Shown here one piece after another: positions 16,911 to 23,845 of a stretch of 34,219 nt of DNA (position 1 is its first letter; each line of letters starts with the position of its first letter). A model generated the notes under the pieces. It worked only from the letters and a program-made list of their open reading frames with translations. It had not been told where the DNA came from and made no database searches. This DNA is from Microvirga roseola (GTDB taxonomy: Bacteria > Pseudomonadota > Alphaproteobacteria > Rhizobiales > Beijerinckiaceae). A program made the translations under genes and the position numbers. The stretch is from the NCBI RefSeq assembly GCF_020866965.1, contig NZ_JAJATX010000044.1, positions 465 through 34,683 on the forward strand, given 5' to 3'.

Positions 16911-17002
16911 GCATTGCCAAGGCTTATCAATAGCTTGGCATTTCGGGCGCCGGCGGGTGTCCGGCGCTCTCATGTCCATGTTGCTCAATGGAGGATGTGG
17001 TG
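16911..17002 (+). ncRNA. ROSE-type RNA thermometer in hsp20 leader
   Basis: The 5' leader folds into three hairpins: TGCCAAG/CTTGGCA (16915-16940), GGGCGCCGG/CCGGCGCTC (16945-16969) and a weaker one at about 16971-17000. The last contains TTGCT, four bases, then GGAGGA, the hallmark of ROSE elements, in which U-U/C-G-C-U pairs imperfectly with the ribosome-binding site. CATGTCC can pair with GGATGTG to close the stem. Heat should melt this weak helix and free the site for translation of the small heat-shock protein. ROSE elements are known before hsp20 genes of Bradyrhizobium and related bacteria. The structure was folded by eye. Confidence 0.85.
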
Positions 17003-17491
17003 ATGAGAACAGCTTTCGATTTCTCTCCTCTGTATCGTTCGACTGTCGGCTTCGACCGGCTGTTCGACATGCTCGACCATGCGACCCAGGTCGAGCCCAT
17101 GACCAACTGGCCGCCCTACAACATCGAGAAGGCGGGCGAGGACCAGTATGTGATCACGATGGCGATCGCGGGCTTCTCGACCGACGAGATCGAACTCACC
17201 CAGAAAGAGAACCAGCTTATCGTCACGGGCCAGAAGAAGGGCTCGGAAGAAGGCAAGCAGTACCTGCATCGCGGCATCGCGACCCGCGCCTTCAAGCAGA
17301 GCTTCAACCTCGCAGACCATGTGAAGGTCACGGGCGCAAGCCTCGATCACGGTCTGCTCACCATCGAGCTCAAGCGTGAGGTGCCCGAAGCGCTCAAGCC
17401 CCGCCGGATCGAGATCCAATCCGCCAATGGAGCGAAGAGCCTCGGACAGGGCAACCAGCCTCAGCAGATCGAGCACAGCCAGGCGGCGTGA
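17003..17491 (+). CDS. Small heat-shock protein (Hsp20, IbpA-like)
   Basis: A 162-residue holdase that binds unfolding proteins in the cytoplasm. The N-terminus FDFSPLYRSTVGFDRLFDMLD is the class A (IbpA/HspA) signature. The alpha-crystallin domain runs from about residue 38 to 130, with P-P-Y-N-I-E-K, A-G-F and the terminal G-L-L-T-I-E-L. I chose ATG 17003 because it lies seven bases after GGAGGA. A start 15 bases earlier would place the ribosome-binding site inside the coding sequence. Translation is expected to be heat-controlled by the ROSE leader. The C-terminal tail is Gln-rich; an R-R-I-E-I segment may serve as the usual I-x-I anchor. Confidence 0.94.
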   Translation: MRTAFDFSPLYRSTVGFDRLFDMLDHATQVEPMTNWPPYNIEKAGEDQYVITMAIAGFSTDEIELTQKENQLIVTGQKKGSEEGKQYLHRGIATRAFKQSFNLADHVKVTGASLDHGLLTIELKREVPEALKPRRIEIQSANGAKSLGQGNQPQQIEHSQAA

Positions 17492-17511
17492 GATTCAATG
17501 GCCGAATGCAA

Positions 17512-17536
17512 CGGCACCGGCGACAGGCCGGTGCCG
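17512..17536 (+). terminator. Intercistronic hairpin between hsp20 genes
   Basis: A perfect 9-bp GC-rich stem (CGGCACCGG / CCGGTGCCG) with a 7-base loop lies in the 87-bp gap between the two hsp20 genes. No T run follows, so it may be an attenuator or a processing/stability element rather than a full terminator. Confidence 0.5.
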
Positions 17537-17578
17537 AACGAACCCGTGTGAACTGATGCAAGAGCAAGGAGAAGCGTC

Positions 17579-18088
17579 ATGAACATGCGTGATCTCATTC
17601 CCTGGGGCCGCAGCCAGCAGGTCCCGAGCCGTTACCGCGAAGAGGGCGATCCCTTCATGACCCTCCATCGCGAGATGAACCGGCTCTTCGATGATGTCTT
17701 CCGCAACTTCGACATCGCGCCCTTCGGCGGCGTGGGCCAGGGAATGCGCTGGCCCAGCGTGGAGGTCATTGAGAACGACAAGGACGTGCGCGTCTGCGCC
17801 GAGCTGCCGGGCCTCGACGAGAAGGAGGTCGAGGTACTGATGGGCGACGGCGTTCTCACCATCCGCGGCGAGAAGAAGTCCGAAGTGGAGGACAAGGAGC
17901 ACGCCTTCAGCGAGCGGTATTACGGCCGCTTCGAGCGCCGCATCCCGCTCCCCTGGGAGGTCCAGGAGGACAAGGTGGAGGCCTCGTTCAAGAACGGCGT
18001 GCTGACGGTGGCGATGCCGAAATCGGCGGAAAGCAAGCCGTCGGTGAAGCGTATCGCCGTCAACGGTGCCGATGCGACCAAACATTGA
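17579..18088 (+). CDS. Small heat-shock protein (Hsp20, second)
   Basis: A 169-residue Hsp20 of the class C/Hsp17 type, different from the IbpA-like one upstream. The alpha-crystallin domain covers about residues 55-150: W-P-S-V-E-V-I-E, A-E-L-P-G-L-D-E-K-E-V-E, G-V-L-T-I-R-G-E-K, and near the end A-S-F-K-N-G-V-L-T-V-A-M-P-K. The last block closes with V-K-R-I-A-V, the I-x-V-type C-terminal anchor. The ATG is preceded by AAGGAGAAGC. It probably shares heat induction with the upstream gene. Two differing Hsp20 paralogues in tandem are common in Hyphomicrobiales. Confidence 0.94.
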   Translation: MNMRDLIPWGRSQQVPSRYREEGDPFMTLHREMNRLFDDVFRNFDIAPFGGVGQGMRWPSVEVIENDKDVRVCAELPGLDEKEVEVLMGDGVLTIRGEKKSEVEDKEHAFSERYYGRFERRIPLPWEVQEDKVEASFKNGVLTVAMPKSAESKPSVKRIAVNGADATKH

Positions 18089-18095
18089 TGTCTCA

Positions 18096-18119
18096 GGATG
18101 CCCGGATCTCCGGGCATCC
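18096..18119 (+). terminator. Strong hairpin after second hsp20
   Basis: A perfect 10-bp stem (GGATGCCCGG / CCGGGCATCC) with an ATCT loop lies 8 bases after the hsp20 stop. It lacks a clear T run but is the most stable hairpin in the region and probably ends or attenuates the hsp20 transcript before the next two genes. Confidence 0.6.
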
Positions 18120-18141
18120 CCTTCGCTGATGTGAGGAAGGG

Positions 18142-18603
18142 ATGACGATGCACGAGCCGAACATTGCCGATACACGCATTCACATCGACGCCGGACGGAC
18201 GAGACGGGATGCTCCCGAGGCCTGTTCTGCCCTTTTTCCGGAAGCCACGCTCGCGGAGGCGCTGGTAAACCCGGGCGGCATCTTCCGGGATCCGCACAAG
18301 GTCGCTGAACATCCGTCGTTCTCGCCCGAGGAGAAGCGGATCATCCTGCTCTCTTGGGCGCGCGACGAGCTGGTGGTGGAGCAGGTGGCGAGCGGAGCCC
18401 TGCCCGAGCTGCGGCGAAAATCGAAGGGCGAGGCAGTGATCGAGGCGCTCTCGCATTTCGATGCCCTCGCTGCGGCGGAATACCGTGCCGTCCTGACGTC
18501 GATCCGAGGCCTCGTGCCCGGTGCGGGGTCATGGATGCGGATGGCGCCGTCCGAACATCAATCGTCGGTCATCCGAGGAGGAGAAACATGCAGGAGCGCA
18601 TGA
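18142..18603 (+). CDS. Hypothetical protein with HP-KR-IL-WA-DE module
   Basis: A 153-residue protein of no family I recognise, likely cytoplasmic. Residues about 46-105 form a small helical module with F-R-D-P, V-A-E-H-P, E-E-K-R-I-I-L, W-A-R-D-E and L-P-E-L-R. The same pattern recurs in the C-terminal part of the next gene (F-E-A-P, V-V-H-H-P, C-K-R-E-I-L, W-A-W-D-E, L-P-E-V-R). The 16-bp overlap with that gene suggests co-translation. The last 30 residues (after about 120) are low in conserved character. The start is ATG 18142, with GAGG upstream; another ATG lies two codons later. Position behind the hsp20 pair suggests a stress-linked role. Confidence 0.75.
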   Translation: MTMHEPNIADTRIHIDAGRTRRDAPEACSALFPEATLAEALVNPGGIFRDPHKVAEHPSFSPEEKRIILLSWARDELVVEQVASGALPELRRKSKGEAVIEALSHFDALAAAEYRAVLTSIRGLVPGAGSWMRMAPSEHQSSVIRGGETCRSA

Positions 18604-19325
18604 TCGGCATTGGCCATAACCGCCCGCCGCGGCTCTGTCCGATCGCAGGCCAGCCCTGGCCAGCGGATGCTCAGGCCGTGATCGCCTGCCGGGAGCGGCC
18701 CGTCACCACCTCCGGCAGTGCAGGCGCGAAAGGCTGGATCCTGCGCTTCGAGCGCCGCACGCCGCCTGTCGTCGAGCCGCTGATGGGCTGGACGGCCGGA
18801 GGCGATCCGCTGGCGCCGATGGAGCTGACCTTCGACACGCGCGAGCAGGCCGTTGCCTATGCCGAGCGGGAGGGACTGGCCTACCGCATGGCAGACGGGG
18901 CAACTGCACATGAACGCGATACGGATCGGGAAGCAGACGAGCGCACAGCCATGGAGAGCGCCGCGGGTGCGGTCGTATGGCTGTCCTTGCTGCAGAATCG
19001 CTACGGCCGATGCGATGCGCCCGATCTGCCGGAACTGGAGCGCGCCCGTGTCAGTCCTGCCGCCGTGTTCGAGGCGCCTGAAGATGTGGTGCATCACCCG
19101 CTCCTGACCCTCGATTGCAAGCGCGAGATCCTGTGGCGCTGGGCTTGGGACGAGTACCTGCTCGACATGGCCAGCACCGACGGGATGCCTGGGGGCGAGC
19201 CGTCCCGTCTGCCGGAGGTGAGGATGGCGCTGCGCCGCCTGAACAGCGAGTGGAGTCCCGATCCGGCAGCGCCTGCGGCCATCATCGTCCAGTACAGGCG
19301 CGAGGGGAACGCGCTCGCAGCCTGA
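18588..19325 (+). CDS. NDUFS4-like domain fused to HP-KR-IL-WA-DE module
   Basis: A 245-residue two-part protein. Residues about 30-100 resemble the complex I accessory subunit NDUFS4 (ETC complex I conserved region): W-I-L-R-F-E at 50-55, P-L-M-G-W at 64-68, G-G-D-P-L near 71, then L-T-F-D-T-x-E-x-A-x-x-Y-A-E-R-E-G-L-A-Y. A linker follows, then a module (about 159-218) homologous to that of the preceding gene. No signal peptide or membrane segment is visible. It overlaps that gene and starts at ATG 18588 after GAGGAGAAAC. Whether it associates with NADH dehydrogenase is unknown: free-standing NDUFS4-like proteins occur in alphaproteobacteria, but none of the nuo genes is near. The heat-shock setting suggests a stress-related role. 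Confidence 0.82.
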   Translation: MQERMIGIGHNRPPRLCPIAGQPWPADAQAVIACRERPVTTSGSAGAKGWILRFERRTPPVVEPLMGWTAGGDPLAPMELTFDTREQAVAYAEREGLAYRMADGATAHERDTDREADERTAMESAAGAVVWLSLLQNRYGRCDAPDLPELERARVSPAAVFEAPEDVVHHPLLTLDCKREILWRWAWDEYLLDMASTDGMPGGEPSRLPEVRMALRRLNSEWSPDPAAPAAIIVQYRREGNALAA

Positions 19326-19398
19326 CACGGTATGGACTTCGGCCTCTGACGATCAGGCCTGGCGCCAAAGCCTGCGCCGGGTCCCGTTCACCCCGGTT

Positions 19399-19950
19399 TC
19401 AGGGCCCCGAATGCATGAAGAGGGCCGCTTTGACCAGCCGGTCGGGACCGAGATCGTCCTGGGCATCGAAGTTCAGGAATTCCGCCAGGCGGCTGCGGGC
19501 CCGGTTGATGCGGCTCTTGATGGTGCCGATGTTAGTGCCGCAGATTTTCGCCGCCTCCTCGTAGGACAGCCCCTCGGCCGCAACAAGGAGAAGAGCCTCG
19601 CGCTGGTCGACGGGCAGTTTGCTCAGGGCTGCGAGCATGTCCGTGAAATCGAGGCGTGCGCCCTGCTCCGGCATTACGGCGACCTTCTCGGCCCATGCAC
19701 CTTCCGGATCCTCCACCTCGCGCTTGCTCTTGCGGGCCTGGGTGAGGAAATCGTTGCGCAGGATCGTGAACAGCCAGGCCTGCATGCTGGTGCCGGGCTG
19801 AAACTTGTCGAGGTTGTCGAGGCCCTTGAGCAGAGCGCTCTGAACGAGGTCGTCGGCTCGGTCGACGCTGCCGGACAGCGAGATCGCGAAGGCCCTCAGA
19901 TGCGGAACGGCGGCGAGCATCTGGTCTTTCAGAGAAGTCTCAGCTGCCAA
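19399..19950 (-). CDS. ecfG: ECF sigma factor, EcfG type (general stress response)
   Basis: A 183-residue extracytoplasmic-function sigma factor. Region 2 reads P-H-L-R-A-F-A-I-S-L, D-R-A-D-D-L-V-Q, then W-L-F-T-I-L-R-N-D-F. Region 4 holds LPVDQREALLLVAAEGLSYE and A-A-K-I-C-G-T-N-I-G-T-I-K-S-R-I-N-R-A-R. These match the EcfG/ECF15 group, which reads GGAAC-N16/17-CGTT promoters. TTG at 19950 is the preferred start, with AGGGG eight bases before it; a TTG six codons upstream lacks a site. EcfG genes normally lie beside nepR and phyR; neither is found here, so this may be an additional paralogue. It converges on the NDUFS4-like gene. Confidence 0.9.
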   Translation of the reverse strand: MAAETSLKDQMLAAVPHLRAFAISLSGSVDRADDLVQSALLKGLDNLDKFQPGTSMQAWLFTILRNDFLTQARKSKREVEDPEGAWAEKVAVMPEQGARLDFTDMLAALSKLPVDQREALLLVAAEGLSYEEAAKICGTNIGTIKSRINRARSRLAEFLNFDAQDDLGPDRLVKAALFMHSGP

Positions 19951-20292
19951 TCTTCCGACCCCTACCAACTTTAAACCAAAGGAAATGCCGCTTTGTCAGC
20001 CCTTGCATTAACGTATGTGAAGCTAGGCAACCTTTAGCCTTTTAATCTTATGGCGGGAAATAACGCCGCGATCCGGGTGGGCAAGTCCTGCCCGAGTGCT
20101 CTTCACAACATGCTATCACGACTTCTAGCTGTGAAAAGCCTTCGACGGGCGAAACTTTACATGGGTGAATGAAACCTGTCCGAGAACGCATCAAAATTCT
20201 TCCTCGCGGAGGCGCGGGTGATTCGCCTTGGCAGTTCGGTCAGGTGCTTCCTGGCGAGCCTGTATTGTCACGAGACCTATGAGGGCGGCATC
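19951..20292. promoter_or_regulatory. Divergent gap between ecfG and response regulator
   Basis: This 342-bp AT-richer gap separates the minus-strand sigma gene from the plus-strand response regulator and must hold both promoters. I looked for a nepR-like small gene on either strand and found none. I also found no clear GGAAC-N16/17-CGTT pair for either gene. An AT-rich core spans about 19970-20065. Confidence 0.5.
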
Positions 20293-20655
20293 ATGACCCA
20301 ACCCTGCTGCATGATCGTCGAAGACCAGGCGCTGATCGGGATGTCTCTGGAGGCCTCCCTGGAGGACGCCGGCTTCAGGGTCGGCGGACCGTTCCCCAGC
20401 AACGCCCAGGCCCTGCAGTGGCTCGAGCGCGAGACACCCGCGGTTGCTTTGCTGGATGTCATGCTCAATGACGGAGCCTGCCTGCAGATCGCCAGCGCCC
20501 TGAAGAGCCGGGGCGTGCCCTTCGTCATCTATTCCGGCCTGCCGCCATCTGCCGAGAGGCCGCCGGAGCTGCGGGACGTTCCCTGGCTCGAAAAGCCGGT
20601 GCATCGCGAAACCCTCGCGAAAGTTCTCGAGGAACTGTCCGCGGCCGAGGTCTGA
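20293..20655 (+). CDS. Single-domain response regulator (receiver only)
   Basis: A 120-residue CheY-like receiver with no output domain. The acidic pair is Glu10/Asp11, the phosphorylation site is Asp55 (A-L-L-D-V-M), the switch residue is Ser81 (V-I-Y-S-G), and the conserved Lys is Lys101 (W-L-E-K-P). It stands divergent from an EcfG-type sigma gene, where PhyR would be expected, yet lacks the sigma-like N-terminal domain of PhyR. It might act as a phosphate sink or intermediate in the same stress pathway. ATG 20293 is preferred over an upstream ATT/GTG-type extension because the receiver fold begins immediately. Confidence 0.88.
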   Translation: MTQPCCMIVEDQALIGMSLEASLEDAGFRVGGPFPSNAQALQWLERETPAVALLDVMLNDGACLQIASALKSRGVPFVIYSGLPPSAERPPELRDVPWLEKPVHRETLAKVLEELSAAEV

Positions 20656-20750
20656 GGGCCTGCAACCGATGCGGGCGACCGGATCTGCGGCGGCAGCGGC
20701 CTCGAAATTGGTTCCACTTTTCCACGCAAGGCGCTAGAGCCGAGGCCGAT

Positions 20751-21389
20751 ATGTCTCGGATTTCTGGAACCACCATGACAACCCGCTTCCACCGCGGCGA
20801 CCTGCCCGCGGATTACCAGCCCGGTTTCGCAATTGCCGTCGACACGGAGACGCTCGGCCTGAACCCGCATCGGGACCGGCTCTGCGTGGTCCAGATTTCG
20901 ACCGGCGACCGCACTGCCGACGTGGTGCAGATCCTGAGGGACGGACCTCTGCCCGAGAACCTGGTCCGGGTGCTCTCAGACGAGAGCGTGCTCAAGATCT
21001 TCCATTACGCCCGCTTTGATCTCGCCGTTCTCTTCCACGCCTTCGGGGTCATGCCCCGCCCCGTCTACTGCACCAAGGTCGCCTCGCGCCTCGTTCGCAC
21101 CTATACGGACCGCCATGGGCTGAAGGACCTGGCGCGGGAGCTCATCGGGGCGGAGCTTTCCAAGCAGCAGCAATCCTCCGATTGGGGCGCGGATACGCTG
21201 ACGCAGGCCCAGCTCGACTATGCCGCATCCGACGTGCTGCACCTGCACGCCCTCAAGGACAGGCTGGACGGAATGCTGGAGCGGGAAAACCGGCTCGGCA
21301 TCGCCCATCAATGCTTCAGCTTCCTGCCCACGCGGGCCCAGCTCGACCTCCTCGGCTGGGCGGAAACGGACATCTTCGCCCATTCTTGA
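20751..21389 (+). CDS. rnd: RNase D-like 3'-5' exonuclease
   Basis: A 212-residue DEDDy exonuclease that trims RNA 3' ends with two metal ions. Motif Exo I is D-T-E-T (Asp31, Glu33), Exo II is in F-H-Y-A-R-F-D (Asp90), and Exo III is Y-A-A-S-D (Tyr157, Asp161). It has only the catalytic domain and lacks the HRDC domains of full-length E. coli RNase D, the usual short form in alphaproteobacteria. A GAGG site lies seven bases before the ATG at 20751; another ATG is at 20775. It precedes lptC by 109 bp, a common neighbourhood in Hyphomicrobiales. Confidence 0.9.
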   Translation: MSRISGTTMTTRFHRGDLPADYQPGFAIAVDTETLGLNPHRDRLCVVQISTGDRTADVVQILRDGPLPENLVRVLSDESVLKIFHYARFDLAVLFHAFGVMPRPVYCTKVASRLVRTYTDRHGLKDLARELIGAELSKQQQSSDWGADTLTQAQLDYAASDVLHLHALKDRLDGMLERENRLGIAHQCFSFLPTRAQLDLLGWAETDIFAHS

Positions 21390-21498
21390 CGGGACCTTAA
21401 ACTTTCCCGCATAAAACCCATATCCGTCATAACATCGCCACGGCGCTTGGGCATGTGGCGCCGTTCGCAAGGTTCAAGACGGACAAGGGTGTTCAGAA

Positions 21499-22239
21499 GT
21501 GGCGGGAATCCAGGGCATCGCGATGCGTGACGGCCCGGCGTCGAGGCCGGCTGCACGGGCGCGCGACTTCAACAAGGCCCGCCGTCACTCCCGCTGGGTC
21601 CGGTTCGCCAAGATCGCCATTCCCCTCGGCTCCCTGCTCGCCATGGGCGGGCTTGGGGTCGTGACCTATCTCGACCCTTTCCGAAAGGTCGAGGGCCTGA
21701 CCGTCGGCCCCATTGGGGTCAGCGGCACCAACGTGACCATGGAAAGCCCGAAGCTCACGGGCTTCAAGAACGACAACCGCCCCTACGAGGTGACGGCGAG
21801 CGCCGCCACCCAGGACGTGCGCAACCCCAATTTCGTCGAGCTGAAGGATCTCAAGGCTCGCATCGTCACGGACGACAAGGGCAGCGCCGCGAGGCTCGAG
21901 GCCGCCATCGGCATCCTGAACACCCAAAAGGAGCAGATGAACCTGCGCCAGGACATCCGGGTCCGGACGGATTCTGGCCAGGAGGTCCATCTCAGCTCCG
22001 CCTTCGTGGACTTCAAGGCGGGCACGGTCGAGTCCAAGGAGCCCGTCACCGTGTTCCTCGGCAACGGCGTCATCAAGGCGACGGGCCTGAAAGTCACCGA
22101 AAGCGGCAAGGTCATGCAGTTCAAGGGCCGGGTCTCCACCGTCTTCGAGCCCTCGTCCGCCTCCGAGACATCCTCACCAGCTTCCGCCGACCCGGCCGCT
22201 CCGGCGCCTGCGGCCCAACCGACAAGTGTCCGCCCATGA
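21499..22239 (+). CDS. lptC: LPS export protein LptC
   Basis: A 246-residue bitopic inner-membrane protein that takes lipopolysaccharide from the LptBFG exporter and passes it to LptA. A positively charged N-terminus is followed by one membrane segment (about residues 36-56) and a periplasmic beta-jellyroll domain (about 65-215) with G-P-I-G-V-S-G-T-N-V-T-M-E-S-P-K-L-T-G and N-R-P-Y-E-V-T-A-S. The C-terminal 30 residues are Ala/Pro/Ser-rich and probably disordered. Start is GTG 21499. It overlaps lptA by 4 bp (ATGA), so the two are translationally coupled. Confidence 0.9.
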   Translation: MAGIQGIAMRDGPASRPAARARDFNKARRHSRWVRFAKIAIPLGSLLAMGGLGVVTYLDPFRKVEGLTVGPIGVSGTNVTMESPKLTGFKNDNRPYEVTASAATQDVRNPNFVELKDLKARIVTDDKGSAARLEAAIGILNTQKEQMNLRQDIRVRTDSGQEVHLSSAFVDFKAGTVESKEPVTVFLGNGVIKATGLKVTESGKVMQFKGRVSTVFEPSSASETSSPASADPAAPAPAAQPTSVRP

Positions 22240-22862
22240 TGAGTCTCCGACATGCCGCGCTCGCGGGCGCGCTTCTTCTTTCGGCGATGGCGCCGGCGGC
22301 CCTGGCCCAGGTAGGCGGCAAGGAGCGCGCCGTCGGCTTCGGCAATTTCGGCGCCAGCAAGGAGCCGATCAAGATCGATGCCGACAAGCTGGACGTTTAC
22401 GATAAGGAAGGCCGCGCGGTCTTTTCCGGCAACGTGGTGGCGGTCCAGGGCGACAGCACCATGAACTGCTCGCTCATGACGGTCTATTACGAGCAGCGGA
22501 ACCAGGAGGGCGGCGCTCAGGCCGCATCGGCCGGACCCCAGACCGCAGACGACAGCGCGATCAAGAAGATCGATTGCAAGGGCCCCGTGACCATCGTGTC
22601 GAAGACCCAGGTCGCGACCGGCGACAACGCCATTTTCGACCGCATCGCCAACAAGATCTACCTGACCGGCAACGCGGCCCTGAGCGATGGGCCAAACGTG
22701 ACGCGCGGCGAGCGGGTGGTCTATGACATCAATACCGGCATCGCCAATATCGAGACCGCCCCCGGCGGTCGGGTGAGGGCGCTGTTCGTTCCCGGCAGCG
22801 GCGGAGCGGATCCTGCAGCAGGCGGCACTAAGCCGAAGCCGCAGAAGCCAGCGACGAACTGA
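22236..22862 (+). CDS. lptA: LPS transport periplasmic protein LptA (OstA-like)
   Basis: A 208-residue periplasmic protein forming the LPS bridge between inner and outer membranes. A Sec signal occupies residues 1-24 (cleavage after A-L-A). The jellyroll domain follows, with P-I-K-I-D-A-D-K-L-D-V-Y-D, A-V-F-S-G-N-V-V-A-V-Q-G, and later G-D-N-A-I-F-D and I-Y-L-T-G-N-A. A loop in the middle (about residues 88-110) is Gly/Ala/Gln-rich, an insertion often seen in alphaproteobacterial LptA. The C-terminus is Pro/Lys-rich and probably flexible. It overlaps lptC and precedes lptB by 48 bp. Confidence 0.92.
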   Translation: MMSLRHAALAGALLLSAMAPAALAQVGGKERAVGFGNFGASKEPIKIDADKLDVYDKEGRAVFSGNVVAVQGDSTMNCSLMTVYYEQRNQEGGAQAASAGPQTADDSAIKKIDCKGPVTIVSKTQVATGDNAIFDRIANKIYLTGNAALSDGPNVTRGERVVYDINTGIANIETAPGGRVRALFVPGSGGADPAAGGTKPKPQKPATN

Positions 22863-22910
22863 GGCGGGGCATCGTCCCGTCCACCTTCAATTCCATGCGA
22901 TGATTGTCCT

Positions 22911-23756
22911 GTGAAATCCCTGTTCAACCGTTCCTCGACCGCTCCGTCCGACGTGAGCATTCTGGAGGTGAAGCCGTCTCGGCCGGAGCCCCGTTTCTAT
23001 GAGCGCGTCGAGGACGAGCACGTCTTCGGCGGCCCGGGCATCCTCGCGGTCAAGGGACTGCAGAAGAGCTATCGCAGCCGCACCGTGGTGCGTGACGCTG
23101 GCCTGAATGTGCGCGCAGGCGAAGCCGTCGGCCTTCTCGGCCCCAACGGCGCGGGCAAGACCACCATCTTCTACATGATCACGGGCCTCGTCGCGGCGGA
23201 TCGCGGCGTCATCAGCCTCGACGGGAACGACGTGACGACTCTGCCGATGTACCGCCGCGCGCGTCTCGGCATCGGCTACCTGCCGCAGGAGGCCTCGATC
23301 TTCCGCGGCCTCAATGTCGAGGACAACATCCGGGCCGTGCTCGAGATCGTGGAGCCGAGCCGGAAGGAGCGCGAGCGCAAGCTCGATGCCCTCCTCGACG
23401 AGTTCAACATCACGCGCCTTCGCAAGTCGCCCTCCATCGCGCTCTCGGGCGGCGAGCGGCGGCGCTGCGAGATCGCCCGGGCGCTTGCCGGCGAGCCCAC
23501 CTTCATGCTGCTCGACGAGCCCTTCGCAGGTATCGACCCGATCGCGGTCGGCGACATTCAGAACCTCGTGCGGCACCTCACCCGCCGCGGCATCGGCGTG
23601 CTGATCACGGACCACAATGTCCGCGAGACGCTGGGCCTGATCGACCGGGCCTATATCATCCATTCCGGCCGGGTCCTCACAGAGGGCACGCCGGACGCCA
23701 TCGTCGCCAACGAGGATGTGCGCCGCCTCTATCTCGGCGAGGACTTCCGTCTCTGA
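22911..23756 (+). CDS. lptB: LPS export ABC ATPase LptB
   Basis: A 281-residue ATPase that powers LPS extraction by LptFG. Walker A (G-P-N-G-A-G-K-T-T) is at residues 77-85, the Q-loop is in L-P-Q-E-A-S-I-F, the signature is L-S-G-G-E-R-R-R, Walker B is F-M-L-L-D-E-P-F, and the H-loop is in L-I-T-D-H-N-V-R. E. coli LptB has about 241 residues; here an extra N-terminal tail of about 40 polar residues precedes the ATPase fold, as in many Hyphomicrobiales. GTG 22911 is the assumed start; some of that tail depends on this choice. Confidence 0.94.
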   Translation: MKSLFNRSSTAPSDVSILEVKPSRPEPRFYERVEDEHVFGGPGILAVKGLQKSYRSRTVVRDAGLNVRAGEAVGLLGPNGAGKTTIFYMITGLVAADRGVISLDGNDVTTLPMYRRARLGIGYLPQEASIFRGLNVEDNIRAVLEIVEPSRKERERKLDALLDEFNITRLRKSPSIALSGGERRRCEIARALAGEPTFMLLDEPFAGIDPIAVGDIQNLVRHLTRRGIGVLITDHNVRETLGLIDRAYIIHSGRVLTEGTPDAIVANEDVRRLYLGEDFRL

Positions 23757-23763
23757 CAGGAAC

Positions 23764-23783
23764 GGCCGCCTTTGACGGCGGCC
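23764..23783 (+). terminator. Hairpin between lptB and rpoN
   Basis: A perfect 7-bp stem (GGCCGCC / GGCGGCC) with a TTTGAC loop starts 8 bases after the lptB stop. No T run follows. It could terminate or attenuate the lpt transcript, with rpoN read from its own promoter or by read-through. Its stem arms are identical to those of the hairpin at 326-343. Confidence 0.5.
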
Positions 23784-23845
23784 TGCCCGAAGGGTAAACC
23801 GGAAAAGGCATGCAAGAAGCATGCCGGAATGTTCCGGGTGCTTTC

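Noticed and set aside
20001..20040. Possible EcfG autoregulated promoter upstream of the sigma gene
   Set aside because: A CGTT on the minus strand exists at 20010-20013, but at 16-17 bases upstream the sequence is not close to GGAAC.
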